A program made the translations under genes and the position numbers. The notes beneath the pieces were generated by a model. It was not told the DNA's origin. It did no database searches and worked only from the letters and a program-made list of their open reading frames with translations. DNA of 64,000 nt from contig JAMPIT010000350.1 in assembly GCA_026261815.1 (NCBI GenBank), positions 2,480,001-2,544,000 of the forward strand. The letters are read 5' to 3'. Shown one piece after another: positions 47,957 through 60,995 of this stretch. This DNA is from Monarcha castaneiventris obscurior. Taxonomy: Eukaryota > Chordata > Aves > Passeriformes > Monarchidae. Position 1 is the first letter of the stretch. Each line of letters begins with the position of its first letter.

Positions 47957-50900
47957 CTGTGGGGAAACAGGACATTGTTGTTAGTTCTAGCCCACCAGCA
48001 ATCTAACAGCATTTACCCCCTTATGCCTCCAACACTCAGCCATCCCAAACACACCATGAACCAGGAACAGCCCCTCCTGTGCAGGGCCTTAATCAAGCAC
48101 AGGAGCAAACCACGTGCATCAGCACAAGGATCTGTGTGGCAATAGTCAGGATTTATGGCCAGAACAGAGCTCAGCACACTGGAAAATCCCACACTGAGTA
48201 CTTCCTGCTCACTGTGACAATGCGGAATACAGGTGACCCTTCCCTTTTCAGTGGGTCACTAACAGGTCAGTCCAGTGCAGGGAGTGATGCTTGATCTCAC
48301 AAAGGACATTTGGCATCTCTGAAGAGATAAAGGCTTTCAATCAGATTCATTGCCTCCAAAAAAAGCAAAGCCTAACCCCCCCATCCGGGGTTCAACAGTC
48401 TCAAACTAAAAATCTCAAGATTGGATTTAAGCCAGAAAAGTAAGAGTGAAAAGACAAGAAACATAGGAAGGAGAAGGATAAAACAATCAAGGCACCAGAG
48501 GAGATGCCATTCTCCATTTTTAGACCTATCATTCAGCATGAGAAAACCAGATGTTGCACCTGAGCAATTAAAATCAGAAGATTTAATACCACAACAAAAC
48601 TCTGCAGACATCACAAGCTGCTTTTATTGCTGGGATAACTTTAATTCAATGTCCATGCCTCAATATTTAAGTATAGAATACTAAAGACATCAGCAAGGAT
48701 GGGCAATGTTCTGCAGCACCAGTCCCTGGCAAGACACTAGCTAGCTGACAGCCTGTTTCAAGAATGTAAAGTTCCCACTCTTTCATCCACCTCTCCATAT
48801 GCATTTATCTGCATTTGCCTTTTGACTCCAAATGTCATTTCCTATTGCTCAAGAGCACAAAATCCTCATTCATGTTTTCACAGGCAGGTGATGATATTGC
48901 CACATCACTGTAAATAAACCTTACTCCTCACTGTGTTTTCCCAAGTCTTTAACAAGGATGCTCACACTAATTAAAACCTAGCACCATCACTTTTACATCA
49001 TGCTGTTGATCACATACTCTCACCAGGGAGCTTAATACTTCTTGTTAAAAAATATGGGGTTTTTTTTTAACCAATTACTTATCCTTTACAGGGCCTTTGC
49101 TCTTATGCAGTTGCAACTCAAAATTTAGTAAATGATTTCTAGACCTAAGTAAGCTGCATGAACTACAAGATCTTTCTTCATCTCAGTGACTTACATCAAG
49201 AATTTCTGTATCTGCTTCATCCCTCTACAAAAACTCTGTTGAATTCTTTCCTTACTGACAGTATAGTATAGAAAAGCAACAGCCCACAGAATCAGAACAG
49301 TGTTCTTCAGTTCCAAATCTCATTTTAAAAGTTGGGTTGCCACCTTCCCATTCCTTTGATGTGGAAACAATTTCAAACCAACTAATTAAGCCTTACAGAC
49401 AGCAGTTCAGAAATGCCATAGTGAATGCCCATAGAGCTCCTGGGTGAATGCTACCCAGCCATTACTATTAGTTATCACTCAGTTTATTTATCTGCAGTGA
49501 TACTACTTCTATGGATACGTCAGTCTAAAAGAAGATCACAAAATATGCCAGGACACCCTCTGCAAAGAAACCTTTCAGTACATGGACAGCCCATAAAATC
49601 TGCAGATATAACAATGCAAAAGAAACTTCACTTTTACGTTACGTTTTTCTATTTTACGTGCACCGTGTACATCACCCATGGGCTCTGTAGATGAAGTCTC
49701 CTGTTTCTGATAGGTTAGAAACAAAAATATCTGCTTTTTGCAAGCTGTTTCGCAGCTTATTTTCTGCTTTAGTATTCTTATTTTAACTTGCCAGAGTTTG
49801 CACTCCCCCATCTTATTACTTTCTACTGTTCTGCAGTTAATCAAAACAATTTTATTTTAACCTAATTAATCATTCATTTTTAAAAACACGAGCTTTCATG
49901 GCAGTTGCTGGCTGAAACTTTCCCAGATAGAGTCACTGACAAGAATAAGCAATTATACCTATGACAGAATGTAGAAGTGCATCTCCATTACACAAATTTA
50001 CACCAGCACAGGGGTGCAGGCAACCTGCAGCAAATAGCAGCCACCTGAAGCTCTGTCTTTCAGAAGAGTCATCCTCTCACATAGACAGAAGGTCCCTGGC
50101 CATAGGGAGAGTGTGTGATGCTAGGAAAACCTAACAGAAGTACCAAATACCTTCAGAGGGTCTAAAGCTTAATGTGGCATGAAGAACTTAGAGGGAAAAT
50201 AGACACATTTAAACAGAGAGCTCTGGCTTGCTACTGTTTCCCAGTTCTTCAGCAAAATCTCCTTGCTTCAAACCTTTACTTAAAAGGTAGCCAAAGAAAA
50301 AAGGTTTTTATTATATCATATTCCTCCAGAGCTATTTAGGAATTATGTTGACCCTGAACCTAGAAGTTATTCATTAGTATGGTAGGTGACAGGCTTAATA
50401 GGCGTACGGCTTTTTTCAAAACTGAAAATGGGTTTTTATGTGACAGGAAAAAGGATAAAACAAAAGAAGCTACAAGTTTCTCATAGCTTGACTTCTTTGC
50501 CTTTACAATTTCCCATAAATGTTCAGATTTGCCTGAAGTGAGAAAGTGTATTGTCATGTAGAAATTATGAGTACTGGATTCCCTTTACTGATATAAGGAG
50601 ACAGACAAGTTAATTCAGAGTACTTCTTTGCAGAGTCATAAAAAACTCTATTCTATAGAGACCATGTATAAAGCCTCTGACATCGTTGGAAAGATTCTCA
50701 ACAACTTCAACAAGCAGTTCCATTGAAACATGAAGGAAAGGCCTTATGAAACCTCAAAAGGCACAGCTGCCTACTGTTTGTGAGGGCATGTTCTATGATA
50801 AAGGCCACTTGTGCACCAGCAAGTACAACAGCCCACCTGGAATGGGTCTGTGATGAGGATGTGACACCCTAACTACAAGATGTGTGATGGTGGGGGTGAT

Positions 50901-53900
50901 ACAGAACAGAGGTTTACTTTAGAGTACCACTAGTGTAATCCTAATTTCTATCAGCAGTCAGAGCACACTTTAGGATCAGTTTCTCCCAAAAGGGAATCTG
51001 GTTTGTGTGGACAAGGAGCACTCTGAAATGAGTCAAGGCATAACAAGTATGTACACTGACATATCTGTACACTGTTGGTCCTAGAGAAGGCTTGAAGGAA
51101 GGATCTTAGCAATGGATGTATATACCAGAGAGGTTGGAGAAGGTGGAGTCTCCATCCCTGGAGATATTCAAAAGCTGTCTGGACATGGTGCTGGGCATCG
51201 GATCTAGGTGGTCCTGCTTGAGCAGGGGGTTGGACCAGCTGACCTCAAGAGGCCCCCTCCAACCTCAACCCTTCTGTGATTCTGTGAAAAGAAGATCTGA
51301 CCAAAACCTAAAATACTAATGTAAACACATTCATAAAGTACATTAACTGGTTACAGACTAACAAGGGACAGAAAACAGAAGGGAAGAGAAACAAGAACAA
51401 GAAAATTCACACACAGGACAGAAGTGGCAGAGCTTTCATGGAAGGAACTGGGTTTACAGTTGTACTTCAGTTCTAGCATTTCTGCACCAGACCTCTCTGA
51501 CGATGAAGTACTGGCAACTGACACTTTTCAATTACAAAAAAAATACTGACATCTTTTTAACACGAATTCAGATAAACATCATTTAAACTTGGCAGTCCCA
51601 TTTGTGGGACTATTCAGCTATTCATTAAAAGCTGATTAAGGTGCTCCAAGAATATCGGACTGCCCCGTCTGCAAACCTTTCTTCCCATTCTTTGGGGAAG
51701 TCATGTAGGCAAGTGTTATGTTGCCTTACGTTTCTGTGAGGCCATATGCCAGGTCCAGCATGTCCATCTCTTCATCAGTAATTGCATCTAGTTTCTCAAA
51801 TATGTGGTCTTCAAATATTAAATGACAAGTTGAACAGGCTAGCGTTCCTTCACACGCACCTAAAAAAAATAATAGAAAATCCAAGTTTCAAACTACAGCT
51901 GAATTTCAGAAGAAATCCTACATGTTTTTGTCTCACATAAGACGTTTTGGTTGATTAGCAAAATTATTGTTCCATATATTCCCGCCTTCATATACCTACT
52001 CTGCATTCAACTGTTAATAGTATTTCTACAGCTCCTATAGCATTAAAATTTACTTAAATGCTAAGTAGTTAAAAAATGCTAAGCGATTAGTTAAAATACT
52101 TAACTAATTCCCTTTCCACCATTTAAAGGAAGAAAAGCTTTCTACTGTAAGAATGCAAAAGCAGACAATGCTGTCAATCAACACTACTTCATTTATTTCC
52201 TATGCTGATCCTTCTTATCTCTCTTTCCCATGGTTTTGAGAAAGTTTCCTCTAGAAGTTCAAACAGCAGTAAACTGCTACACACAAAAAATTCCTTAGAA
52301 GTACAGAGGAGGGATTTCATACTTCTTTCTTCTCACTCAACAGAACATTAATTCACAGGAACAAAGGTAGTCAGCCTAGAGAGAGATGGCCTACATGGAT
52401 TATGAGGTGTTCCAGTATGAGTCAAGGATCTAACAAGTGCTGGGGTTGAGCAGCACAAGCACCAACTCCATGTACCTGCTACAGCAATTAGGTCATCACA
52501 GCACAGTAAAAGTTAGAAATCTAACAAATTTGTCCCTGTCACTGTATTGGGCTGGCACCAAGTTCTCCACATTGTTGAAAAAGAAATATGCAGCTTCAAG
52601 AAGAGGGGGGAAAGTGAAATACTGTGGAGATTACAAACCTCAGGCTCTGATTTAAATTGATAGAAGAGAAGCAGATAACACATTAACCAATCTTCACTTA
52701 CTTACTTACTTATTTCCAAGAAGAGCAGAATCAAAAATACCACATCACCTTTGTAATCATATGGAAATAAGGGAAGCAAAGCTGTATGTATAACTACTGC
52801 TATGAAAAGAAATAGTGGAACTCATCATCAGACCATGAGAACCACAGAGAAAGCACCATGCTGCTACAGTATCAAAAGCATATATTCAAACTGAGCATGA
52901 CACTGTACTAGAACATTTGATTTTTAAATTATATCATGTCTTCAAATACGCATGAAAAAGCAGAATTTAATTGAAGTGCCAAACACAAAACTTGTCATAT
53001 CAGCAGTTTAAGCATCCTTAATGTTGGGGAAGTGAGGGAAGGGGTGAGGGGGAAGGAAAGAACCCTGACCAGGCTCTTTGAACAGTGGGAGGTCTTTCCA
53101 CAACTGCAAAACTGGCAATAACAAACAAACTGAGTGCAGCTGAATCATTCAATAGATTTGTAACCCTTTATACAAAGATATTTCTATTATTATTCATGCA
53201 CACGGGATGCCCCCTAGTGATAGAAGCAAATAAGCAGGATTTACATTTTACTTTTCCCTCATTACTTTTTTCCTAAACACAGAATACACATTTTTATTAC
53301 ATTATTTCTCTGCCCTAGTATAGTGTTTCATTATCAAGTGGTTATTAAAATGGGATTAGCACATGTTATAATTAAAGACTGCTACATTATTCTGAGTTTT
53401 CAGTTTGGCTTCTTTTTATTGACAGCATTGTTTTTTCCCACTTTACCACAATGCTTTAACACAGCTGATACTGACACAGAGAACATTTACTGTAGAATAC
53501 AAGCAAACCTATACTAAGTATAAACCATAAGCCTAAACGAGTCATTTAATAAGTGATACATAAAGCTACCTGAATTGCAAATTTTTAACAGACAATTCTT
53601 CTTCCCCAGATATACCCAACTCCAGAGACGTGAGAGCTGTCTCAGATACTAAGTATAGGATTTTAAATATTATCAAAGATTTTATCACTAGCAGTAAAAC
53701 TTGTTTGCACTTAACTAGAACACACATGAAATTTCAAACTGTGCTACGATACTCTGCTGCTTTTTTTCCTCACCAATTGCTTCATGCTATGCATTCAGTT
53801 CTGAAAATTGTACTACCACTTCCTGCTTTATTTCTATTAATTTTCCAGCTCATGTTCATATAAATACCTTCCCAAGGTATTTAACTGCCATTACCTAATA

Positions 53901-56900
53901 CCTTTGAGCAATGTGGTCTAGCAGTTTGAGCAATGAGGGCTAGTGGAAGATGCCCACGGCAGGGACGTTTGAAACTGAACAATCTTTAAGGTCCCTTCCA
54001 ACCCAAACCATCCTATGGTTCTAACAGTGGAAAGTGCAAAAGTTTGAAGAAATAGGGAGTTGCAACTTCCTCCTATTTTGATTTTAAACAGAACTCATGC
54101 CAAGTTAGAATTTCACAAGGTCTCCTTTACCTCAGTTCTTTAATAAGAATTAAACTTCTTGCTCTTCCCTGCTAACTGACACAGTTGTTTCTTTCACTGT
54201 GCACTCCTCTACCACAGATATGATGCTACAAAAAGCCTGGTAATAAACTGAGACAGTATGGCACTACAGAAGTGACCAGACACTGTTAGAAATACACCAG
54301 TTTTGTGTTGCCTCCAGAACAGAACCTTTCAGCTCAGAAGAGGTCTGCAGGTGGCATGTTTCAGACTCCACTTTGACAGCACTCTGTCCACATTCCCCTC
54401 TTTAATACTCAAGCCAAGATCATCCCAAGTATTTTTTTTAAAACTTGAGCCAAAATATTCTGTGCACCCGAAGGAGGAAAAGAAGGGGAGAAAATACAAA
54501 TTAAATACAGATAGGTTTTATGTATAAATATCCATTTACAGTTGGACTCCATGACCTTTAGGGTCTTTTCCAATCTAAATGAAAGAGGAATGTAATTTCT
54601 AGACACTGAATAAAATGTTCAGTGAATCTACTTACCAAAACCATCTATGTCCAGGTTATTGTCAACAACAACATCCAGCAGTGAATCCCCAGGTTTTCCC
54701 TTGGCTGTTAGTTTGTCACCATCACGGTTTATGAAATGAACAGTTATTTTATCTTCTGAGCTGAAAAAGAAAATTACATAATAGAATTAGAGAATTTTAA
54801 AATTTTTAGCGCTTTAGAAATAATTGAATACTACTAAAATAATAGTTGATACTACTACTACCAACTCCAAGAAAAGAGAAACCTAAGTTATTGGCTTTTA
54901 ACAGGTACAGGCATTTACTGCCGCACCTTGAACAAAAACCATGAAAAGTAAGGAAAAAAAAAACCCCTTGGCGTGTGTTTTGTCACTACAAGCTATAAGG
55001 GATCCAGATGTTTTGCCTTTCACCAAAGACAGTCAAATTATTTTAGGCACAATATTAGTATTTTTAACAAATAAAGGAGCTTATTTTAAATGTTTCTCTC
55101 CGAGACCACCTTTCTGTGAACTCTGGCTTTGGATTTATGAACTTTTTGTTATTCTCAACATTATCATTTAGGATAAATTCTAAACCTTCCCCTTTCTGCT
55201 TACAGTTTTAGATATTTTACTTTATTCATTCCAAAATTTAATTCTTCTTTCCTCCCACAAATGGAAATACTCCAAAAGCATTCTGCTGTTTTTAGGCACA
55301 GAGTCTCTTAGGAGTTCATCTTGTAAATATTAATTCCAGTGAAGTATAAAGTTTTTACACTGGCTTCAAAGAAAGAAGGTTTTATATCTCTTTGCTTCTC
55401 AAACAACTGTTTAAGAAACACTTCTCTTAAAGTCTGCACAAAAGACTAAAGCTTTTAACATGCAAAAAATTTATTTTTTTGCATTCCATATTATTTTTTA
55501 TTTCACACTCAAATTAAAGGAAAGCTTTAAATACACTAATAAAATACAGTGCGTTCAATTTTAAACAGACTATTTTCTTTCCTGCAGTAAGTGAGCAAAA
55601 CAAAAACTTGTTGGATGGACAGTGAAGAAATCTACCAAGAGATGACAGATACAAACAGAACAACCAAAAAGCTAAATCAAAAATTTATGCTTCCATGTGA
55701 AATCCATGTTTAAGAACTGCATGCTTCATATTACCCATCCTCTTCTTAGTAACTGTGGGCCTTGAGTGATTCATATCATATGAAAAATACACAAACTTGA
55801 AAATCAAGTCACCCCCTGGAAAACTCTAACCTGTACATCTGAATATTAAAGGAAAAATTTGAAAGTGGCCATGCTGAAACATCAGTGAACAAATTACTTT
55901 TGTAACTGGCTGTAAAAGAATGTGTTTTTAGCAATCTGAGTCCTGGCTTGTTATGAAACAATAACAAATGTTTGTTGCTGTAGACTTCATACACTTGCCA
56001 CAACTTTTAAGTTCCATTGGCAGCAGTGTGCTCCATGATGGTTCATTATGATGCCATGTTCAATTCTTTTCCTGTCATCCCTCAGGCCACTCTCCAGAAG
56101 GCAGCCACAAGCTACTATTAACTATGAATTCATTCCAAAACTATAACTGATAGTGAAGAGTTGACCGTGCTGACCTGCAGAATGCAATTGAAGTGTGTAC
56201 TATAATAAAATTCAGAAATCTTAAAGATGTGTTTTTATACAATGTGATTTATGTTGCAGTCACCTGTGATATCTGAGGACCACCAGCAAACCATTCTGTG
56301 GGGGTTGAAGAAACCACTCTGCTTTTAATTTTGCTCCTCTGCTATGTTAACACCACCCACAACAGAACCAAGGAAACAAGAACCCACTTAGATAAACTAG
56401 TACAAAATTTACCACCTCCTCTGAGAGTTTACAACTAATGGGTTTAGACTGCATCTGGAGAGGTACAGATTCACATTCTGAGAGCCTAAGTAAACGTCTG
56501 ATGGTGTAATTTTAAGCTGCTTCAAAAAGCCCTTCCAGAGCTCAAAGTACACTCTCCTTTACTGAAATATTTCTGTCAACATGACAAACACAACCCTGAC
56601 AGGAGACACAAGGCAACGTGTACTTGCATTTCTGGGCATGCTCTGCCCAAGGTATAGACACGGCAAGTGCTAAATATTTATTCCAATATCCTAAACATGC
56701 TCTTTATTATAGGATTAGGCAATCACAAGTACCATGGACCAAACAGCAACATGCCTGGGCACCCATTAGATCCCTGGAACTTTTGTAAATGACAAGTCAA
56801 CTCCCTCCCAGTTTTCAAAACACACTTGAAGCTCTCTTCATCTGTGGTTACACTTGAATCTGATAAAACACCACAGTGTCACAAGAGGAACAGTCCCGCC

Positions 56901-59900
56901 CTTGGCTCCTTTGTTGCTTGACTCTCCAGCGCTCACAATGTCCTGCAGTAAACTCGGTCCGGGAATGCACTGGCTGAAAGCCAAACTTCACAGGTCAATA
57001 ACCTCCAGATGTCAGAACCAGCAGGGTCAGATGTGACCCTTAGATGGAATCTACACCAGTTTAAAATGCTTGTGTTACTGCAACTTTATGCTGCAATGAC
57101 ACAATCTAGGTTTCATGGGCAGATTGGTTTAATCTCTTTACATTATAAAAATGTGGGTTCGGGTGATCCCCACTCCAAATCACCCTGCCATCATCCTTAC
57201 ACCAGTATTACCACAAGTCAACTCCTTTTGCTAATCTAGCTGCAAATCAGCCATAAAAACGAAGTAGATATAACTGGACCAGAAAGCAAAATTGCTGAAG
57301 TGCTGCTGCCCACAACAAAACCAAGAAAACAGCGGTGGGATGCCCTGGTCAGCAGGCACAATCTGGTATTTGCTTCAGCCAGCTGCGGACCTGCACTGTG
57401 GCTGTCCGTGCCTCACAGTGTGGCATTTAGCAAGGGGACACACTGAAGTATCACCACCAGCTCCCTGGCTTTTGTTAAAAGCTGACACAGTAATTAATCT
57501 TTCAACAGGACCTAATCCACCCTGATTTATAATGGAAACTAAAATTTATTTATTTGCGTAAAGTTAAGATATAGCCTCCTTAAGTCTTTCAGTAGATCCA
57601 GTTTTTTGCCATTGCCACCTTCTATCACTCTTCATATAGCCAAAATATTTTTTAAAAAAATCACTAGTGATTTACTTAGTGGTGAAAACACTTTCAGAAG
57701 TGTGTGTATGTAATAACCAGATTAGTCAGACATTCAAAACACACACTGAGCCAATCTTTTCAATCGGGATACCATCAAAAAAAAAAAAAAATCACACCTG
57801 CATGAAACAATATTTAGGCTTTATAAATTTCAAATAACATGGTTTTTGTCCACACAGACATTGTCTGCATCAAGAAAAACAACTATCCAAATACCAACAT
57901 GCTGCGAACTAGTCAGAGGCAATTAACATGAAACACATGCCAGGTCTGTGCAAGTATGAATAGCCTCAGGATTATCAGGAAGAACACAATTTATTTTGTG
58001 TTACCTGCATGAAGCATAAATATCCCAATTCATGCTCAGATAAATGCTTTTCACCAGATGGAAAATACAATTAATATCTTCATATGGTTGCCACAGTGCT
58101 ATCAGCATTTTTTATCAAGCTTCACAAGGATACCCTAAAGTAAGCATACTGCAAAGGCACAGAGGAGCCACAGACAACTGTAAATGCTGTTTGGTGTCCC
58201 TCCCATGCAAATAATAGTAAATACTGCAAAAATCTCAACAGCTACTTCTTCCCCCTTAAAATATTATCCTTTTGAAGCTTCAGCTACTTCTTCCAAGTTA
58301 AGAATCACCTCTTACATTTCTCCAAACAAAACATAACAACTTTAGCCTGGAATTGCACATGGTGAGACCAGCTCTGTTATTCTCAGATCTTTTAATAACT
58401 AGCAAATCCAACAGCCCTAAACTGCCTGAGAAGTTCCATGAATTAAACTATTATACAGGCCTCAATTAACAGAAGTTATAAATCTGAACTAAGCTTTAAA
58501 GCATGCAATTGTTATGCTGCGCACCGAAAACACTGTACAGCTAACCAGACTGGTATAAAAGAATTCTGAAATAACTACAGTTCACCATGAAATTAAAAGG
58601 AAGGATAAGGGATAAAAAAGGAGCAAGAGAAAGGAGGAAATGGAAATGAAAACATAATGCCTGATGCTCCACTGAAACCCTTGAAAACCTCTGCTCACAG
58701 GAATCACCTCAGGTAATGTTTAGTACAGTGAGGTCTTCATCCTCTAGACACAAATATAGCCAATTTTAAACACATAAACAATGATGTATCTTTTTACTGG
58801 AATAGCACCGGCTGATTATATAAAGGTCAGGAACTGGGTCTCAAATATGATTCCCAGAGAAAGTAACTTACGCATAAATGGAGAAAACAATAACATAGAA
58901 GAATTTTCCTTTTCTCCCAACTCAATCAGCCAGGTTATGACACTGAGTATATAAACAACACTGGAAATACTTGTTTGCATAAGCTTTTTTGCTGGTGTGC
59001 TTGCAAAACAAATGTAAATAAATTCTATTCTGTATTCAGCCTGTTTGTGAAAGACATGAGGGGATTACAGGTCTTACATTACTATTAGGTAAGGAAATGC
59101 TTCCCCTTTAGAGGATTCTTTTTTCAAATATTGTAATAACTTTAAAAAAAACCCTGTCAACACTTTACAAAGACATCTTTATTTTTTAAATTAAAAGCTG
59201 CAAATCAGGGATCTCAAAATCAACTGATTACCAGCAGGATCCCTCAGAAAAGAGATCTGACTAGCAACTTTTTCATCTCATATGGGAGTCCTAGGCTAGA
59301 AAAGTCTGTCTCCATATTAAAAGTATCTGCTGGAACAAAGTCAAAGATCACCTACAGAAGAGTTTAAAAGCAAACTATTGAGATAGCTTTGATGATGAGG
59401 GCATTATCCCAATCTTATGGAAACAGGCCAGGCTACACCCCTGATGCTGGGCTGCTGACTGTGGGTCGTGTTCCAAGTCAAGAAAACTTCTGTGGCAACC
59501 AAGTACAACAGGCTTTTAAAACTTCTGCATTTTAAATACTGAAAGTTAGCTGTAGACTCTGACCTATCTTTGAATATACTAACTACAAGCCAGAAGGCCA
59601 TGCATAAATAGTCTGTGACTACGTGTAATAAGCATCCAAACTTCAGCTGTGGACTGTGGAATATTAAATGCTCACAGATGTAAAGCATTCTGAAACACCT
59701 ACTCATACATACTGGTGAGAGAGGAGGAGCTCTACACATTTAGATCTGACCACAAAATCAATTAGGTTGGAAAAGACCTCTGAAATCAAGTCCAAGCTAT
59801 TACCAAACATGACCGCGTCAACTAGATCATGGCACTAGGTGTCACGTCCAGTCATTCCATAAAGAAACATGTAAAAGTGCTCTTCAGTACAGAAAAACTA

Positions 59901-60653
59901 TACCAAAGGCAGAAGAGACTCTAAGTATGAGGATCTCTCCGATATGTGCTGTACTTTTACCACAAAAGCCCAGCCAGACTTTCACGGGGAAAAAAAACCA
60001 CCAACAAACCAGGAAAAAAGAAAAAGCACAAGTTTAATAAGGTCATAATCTCTTAGAAAACCAGTCTGTGAGCATCAGGAACCCTGGTTTAGCGTTCCAT
60101 AGCGCCACAAGCCATTTCAGCGGGGTTCCAGGTCACACTGACCCTGAGCCTCGGCTGCGGATGCCGGGGGCCGGAGCGGGGCCTGGCCCCAGCCGACCCG
60201 CAGCCCTGCGGGGCACAGCTCGGTGGCAGGGCCCCCCGAGCGCCCCGGTGCCACCGCCGAGCAGCCGCCGGCGGGACGGCGAGAGCGGGAGCGGTGAGGG
60301 GCGGAGGGGGCCGGGACCAGGCAGGGGCACCGCGGGAAGGTCACCCCGCACTCCCCCGGCTCGGGCGGCCCGTGCCACAGGCGGCCGCTCGCTGCCCTCA
60401 GCGCCGAGGCCCGGCCCGGCCCGGCTCCTGCGGATCGCCGCCCCGGGGAGCCCGCCCGGCGCCCCACGGCTGCGACCCCTTACCTGAGCACCGCCCGGGC
60501 AGAGAGGCTGAACGGCCGCGCGGTTCCCCCGGCAGCGGCGGCGCTGGCGGAGCCCGGCCTCGGCCCGGCTGCGGGCGAGGTGGAGGAGAAAAGCCAGCGG
60601 CGGGAGGAAGCGGCGGCGGCCCGGAGGAGCCGCGCCGGCCCCGGGGCGGCCAT
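47842..60653 (-). CDS. FDX1: FDX1, ferredoxin 1 / adrenodoxin, mitochondrial (complete, four exons)
   Basis: Spliced CDS complement(join(47842..47956, 51730..51859, 54636..54760, 60484..60653)), 540 nt, 179 residues (human 184). FDX1 is the mitochondrial-matrix [2Fe-2S] protein that shuttles electrons from ferredoxin reductase to P450s such as CYP11A1; it also acts in protein lipoylation. Residues 1-56 form an Arg/Ala/Ser-rich leader without acidic residues, as expected for a mitochondrial presequence. The mature part starts at about [10 protein letters not shown]. The four cluster ligands are present at C101, C107, C110 ([10 protein letters not shown]) and C147 (GCQIC), with the spacing of adrenodoxin C46/C52/C55/C92. 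The partner-binding acidic residues equivalent to D76 and D79 are D131 and D134. All phases join and all donors and acceptors are GT/AG. It is convergent with ARHGAP20, as in human. Confidence 0.97.
51090..51297 (+). mobile_element. CR1 LINE 3' fragment, + strand (FDX1 intron 3)
   Basis: ccatccctggagatattcaaaagctgtctgg, then gggggttggaccagctgacctcaagaggcccc, ending ttctgtgattctgtga, which is the diagnostic CR1 3' end with the repeated ATTCTGTG tail. Antisense to FDX1. Confidence 0.88.
51730..51859 (-). CDS. FDX1: FDX1 exon 3 (cluster-binding loop)
   Basis: 130 nt, +1 in and +2 out. The acceptor is TTTTTTTAG and the donor is GTAAGG. It encodes [20 protein letters not shown], with three of the four Fe-S cysteines. 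It continues to [19 protein letters not shown], which contains the acidic patch for reductase and P450 docking. Confidence 0.97.
53903..54024 (+). mobile_element. CR1 LINE 3' fragment, + strand (FDX1 intron 2)
   Basis: gagcaatgagggctagtggaagatgcccacggcaggg...aaggtcccttccaacccaaacc followed by atcctatggttct, a typical CR1 end. A short local duplication of ttgagcaat.tggtctag precedes it. Confidence 0.85.
54537..54590 (+). mobile_element. CR1 3'-tail fragment (FDX1 intron 2)
   Basis: gttggactccatgacctttagggtcttttccaatctaaatga matches the last ~45 bp of CR1. It ends less than 50 bp from the donor of FDX1 exon 2 (exon edge at 54636). Confidence 0.7.
54636..54760 (-). CDS. FDX1: FDX1 exon 2
   Basis: 125 nt, +2 in and +1 out. 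The acceptor is TTTTCTTTTTCAG and the donor is GTAAGT. It begins [20 protein letters not shown] and ends with [10 protein letters not shown], the beta-grasp start of adrenodoxin. Confidence 0.97.
59757..59855 (-). mobile_element. CR1 3'-end fragment (FDX1 intron 1)
   Basis: Inverted CR1 end: caattaggttggaaaagacctctgaaatcaagtccaagc, then ctagatcatggcactaggtg. The extreme tail is lost. Confidence 0.75.
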
Positions 60654-60990
60654 GGCGGCGGGACGGCAGCGCTGGGGCCCGGCGGCGGCGGCGGGGCGAG
60701 GGCAAAGTCCCGCCGCTTACGGCCGCGGCGCGCGGCGGCGATGCTCGCAGCCGTTTACGCAGCGCGCGGCCCGCCCCCGGCGGCGTGACCGCGGGGTTAC
60801 GCAAAGTGCGGAGGGGCGGGGCCCGCCGAGACCGCCAGCGGCCGTGGTGCTGCCCCGCGCCGCCTCCGCCCTCAGGCGCCGGCTGCGGCTCCCGGCTGCA
60901 GGGAGAGCGGCGGCGTGGAGCCCCGCCTGTGCTGACCCCCGGCCCGGCTCGTTCCACGTTCACAGCAAGGTCCCTTCGTGTCACAGCAAG
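60140..60990. promoter_or_regulatory. FDX1: CpG-island promoter of FDX1
   Basis: A very GC- and CpG-rich stretch spans FDX1 exon 1, the start of intron 1 and the 5' flank. A perfect Sp1-type GC box (GGGGCGGGGC) lies at about 60813-60822, ~160 bp upstream of the ATG. A C/EBP- or CRE-half-like TTACGCAA lies at 60797-60804. No TATA box is seen near the start, as is usual for CpG-island promoters. The exact transcription start is not visible. Confidence 0.8.
60484..60653 (-). CDS. FDX1: FDX1 exon 1 (start codon and mitochondrial presequence)
   Basis: The ATG is at 60653-60651 on the - strand, in a strong context (GCCGCCATGG). It holds 56 codons plus AG, with donor GTAAGG. The leader begins [20 protein letters not shown] and ends SARAVL. 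The human leader also starts MAA and ends SARAR, which supports this start. A different frame is open across the whole region, but it lacks any ferredoxin sequence. Confidence 0.95.
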
Positions 60991-60995
60991 CATTC

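Larger units (their letters stand above)
47957..60483. other. FDX1 introns
   Basis: Introns 47957-51729, 51860-54635 and 54761-60483, AT-rich. They carry four CR1 fragments, listed separately, and an A run at 57778-57792. The longest intron (5.7 kb) follows the presequence exon. No other gene seen on either strand. Confidence 0.7.

Noticed and set aside
60068..60788. Long + strand open frames over the same CpG island
   Set aside because: GC-rich low-complexity frames antisense to FDX1 exon 1; stop codons are rare in such sequence by composition.
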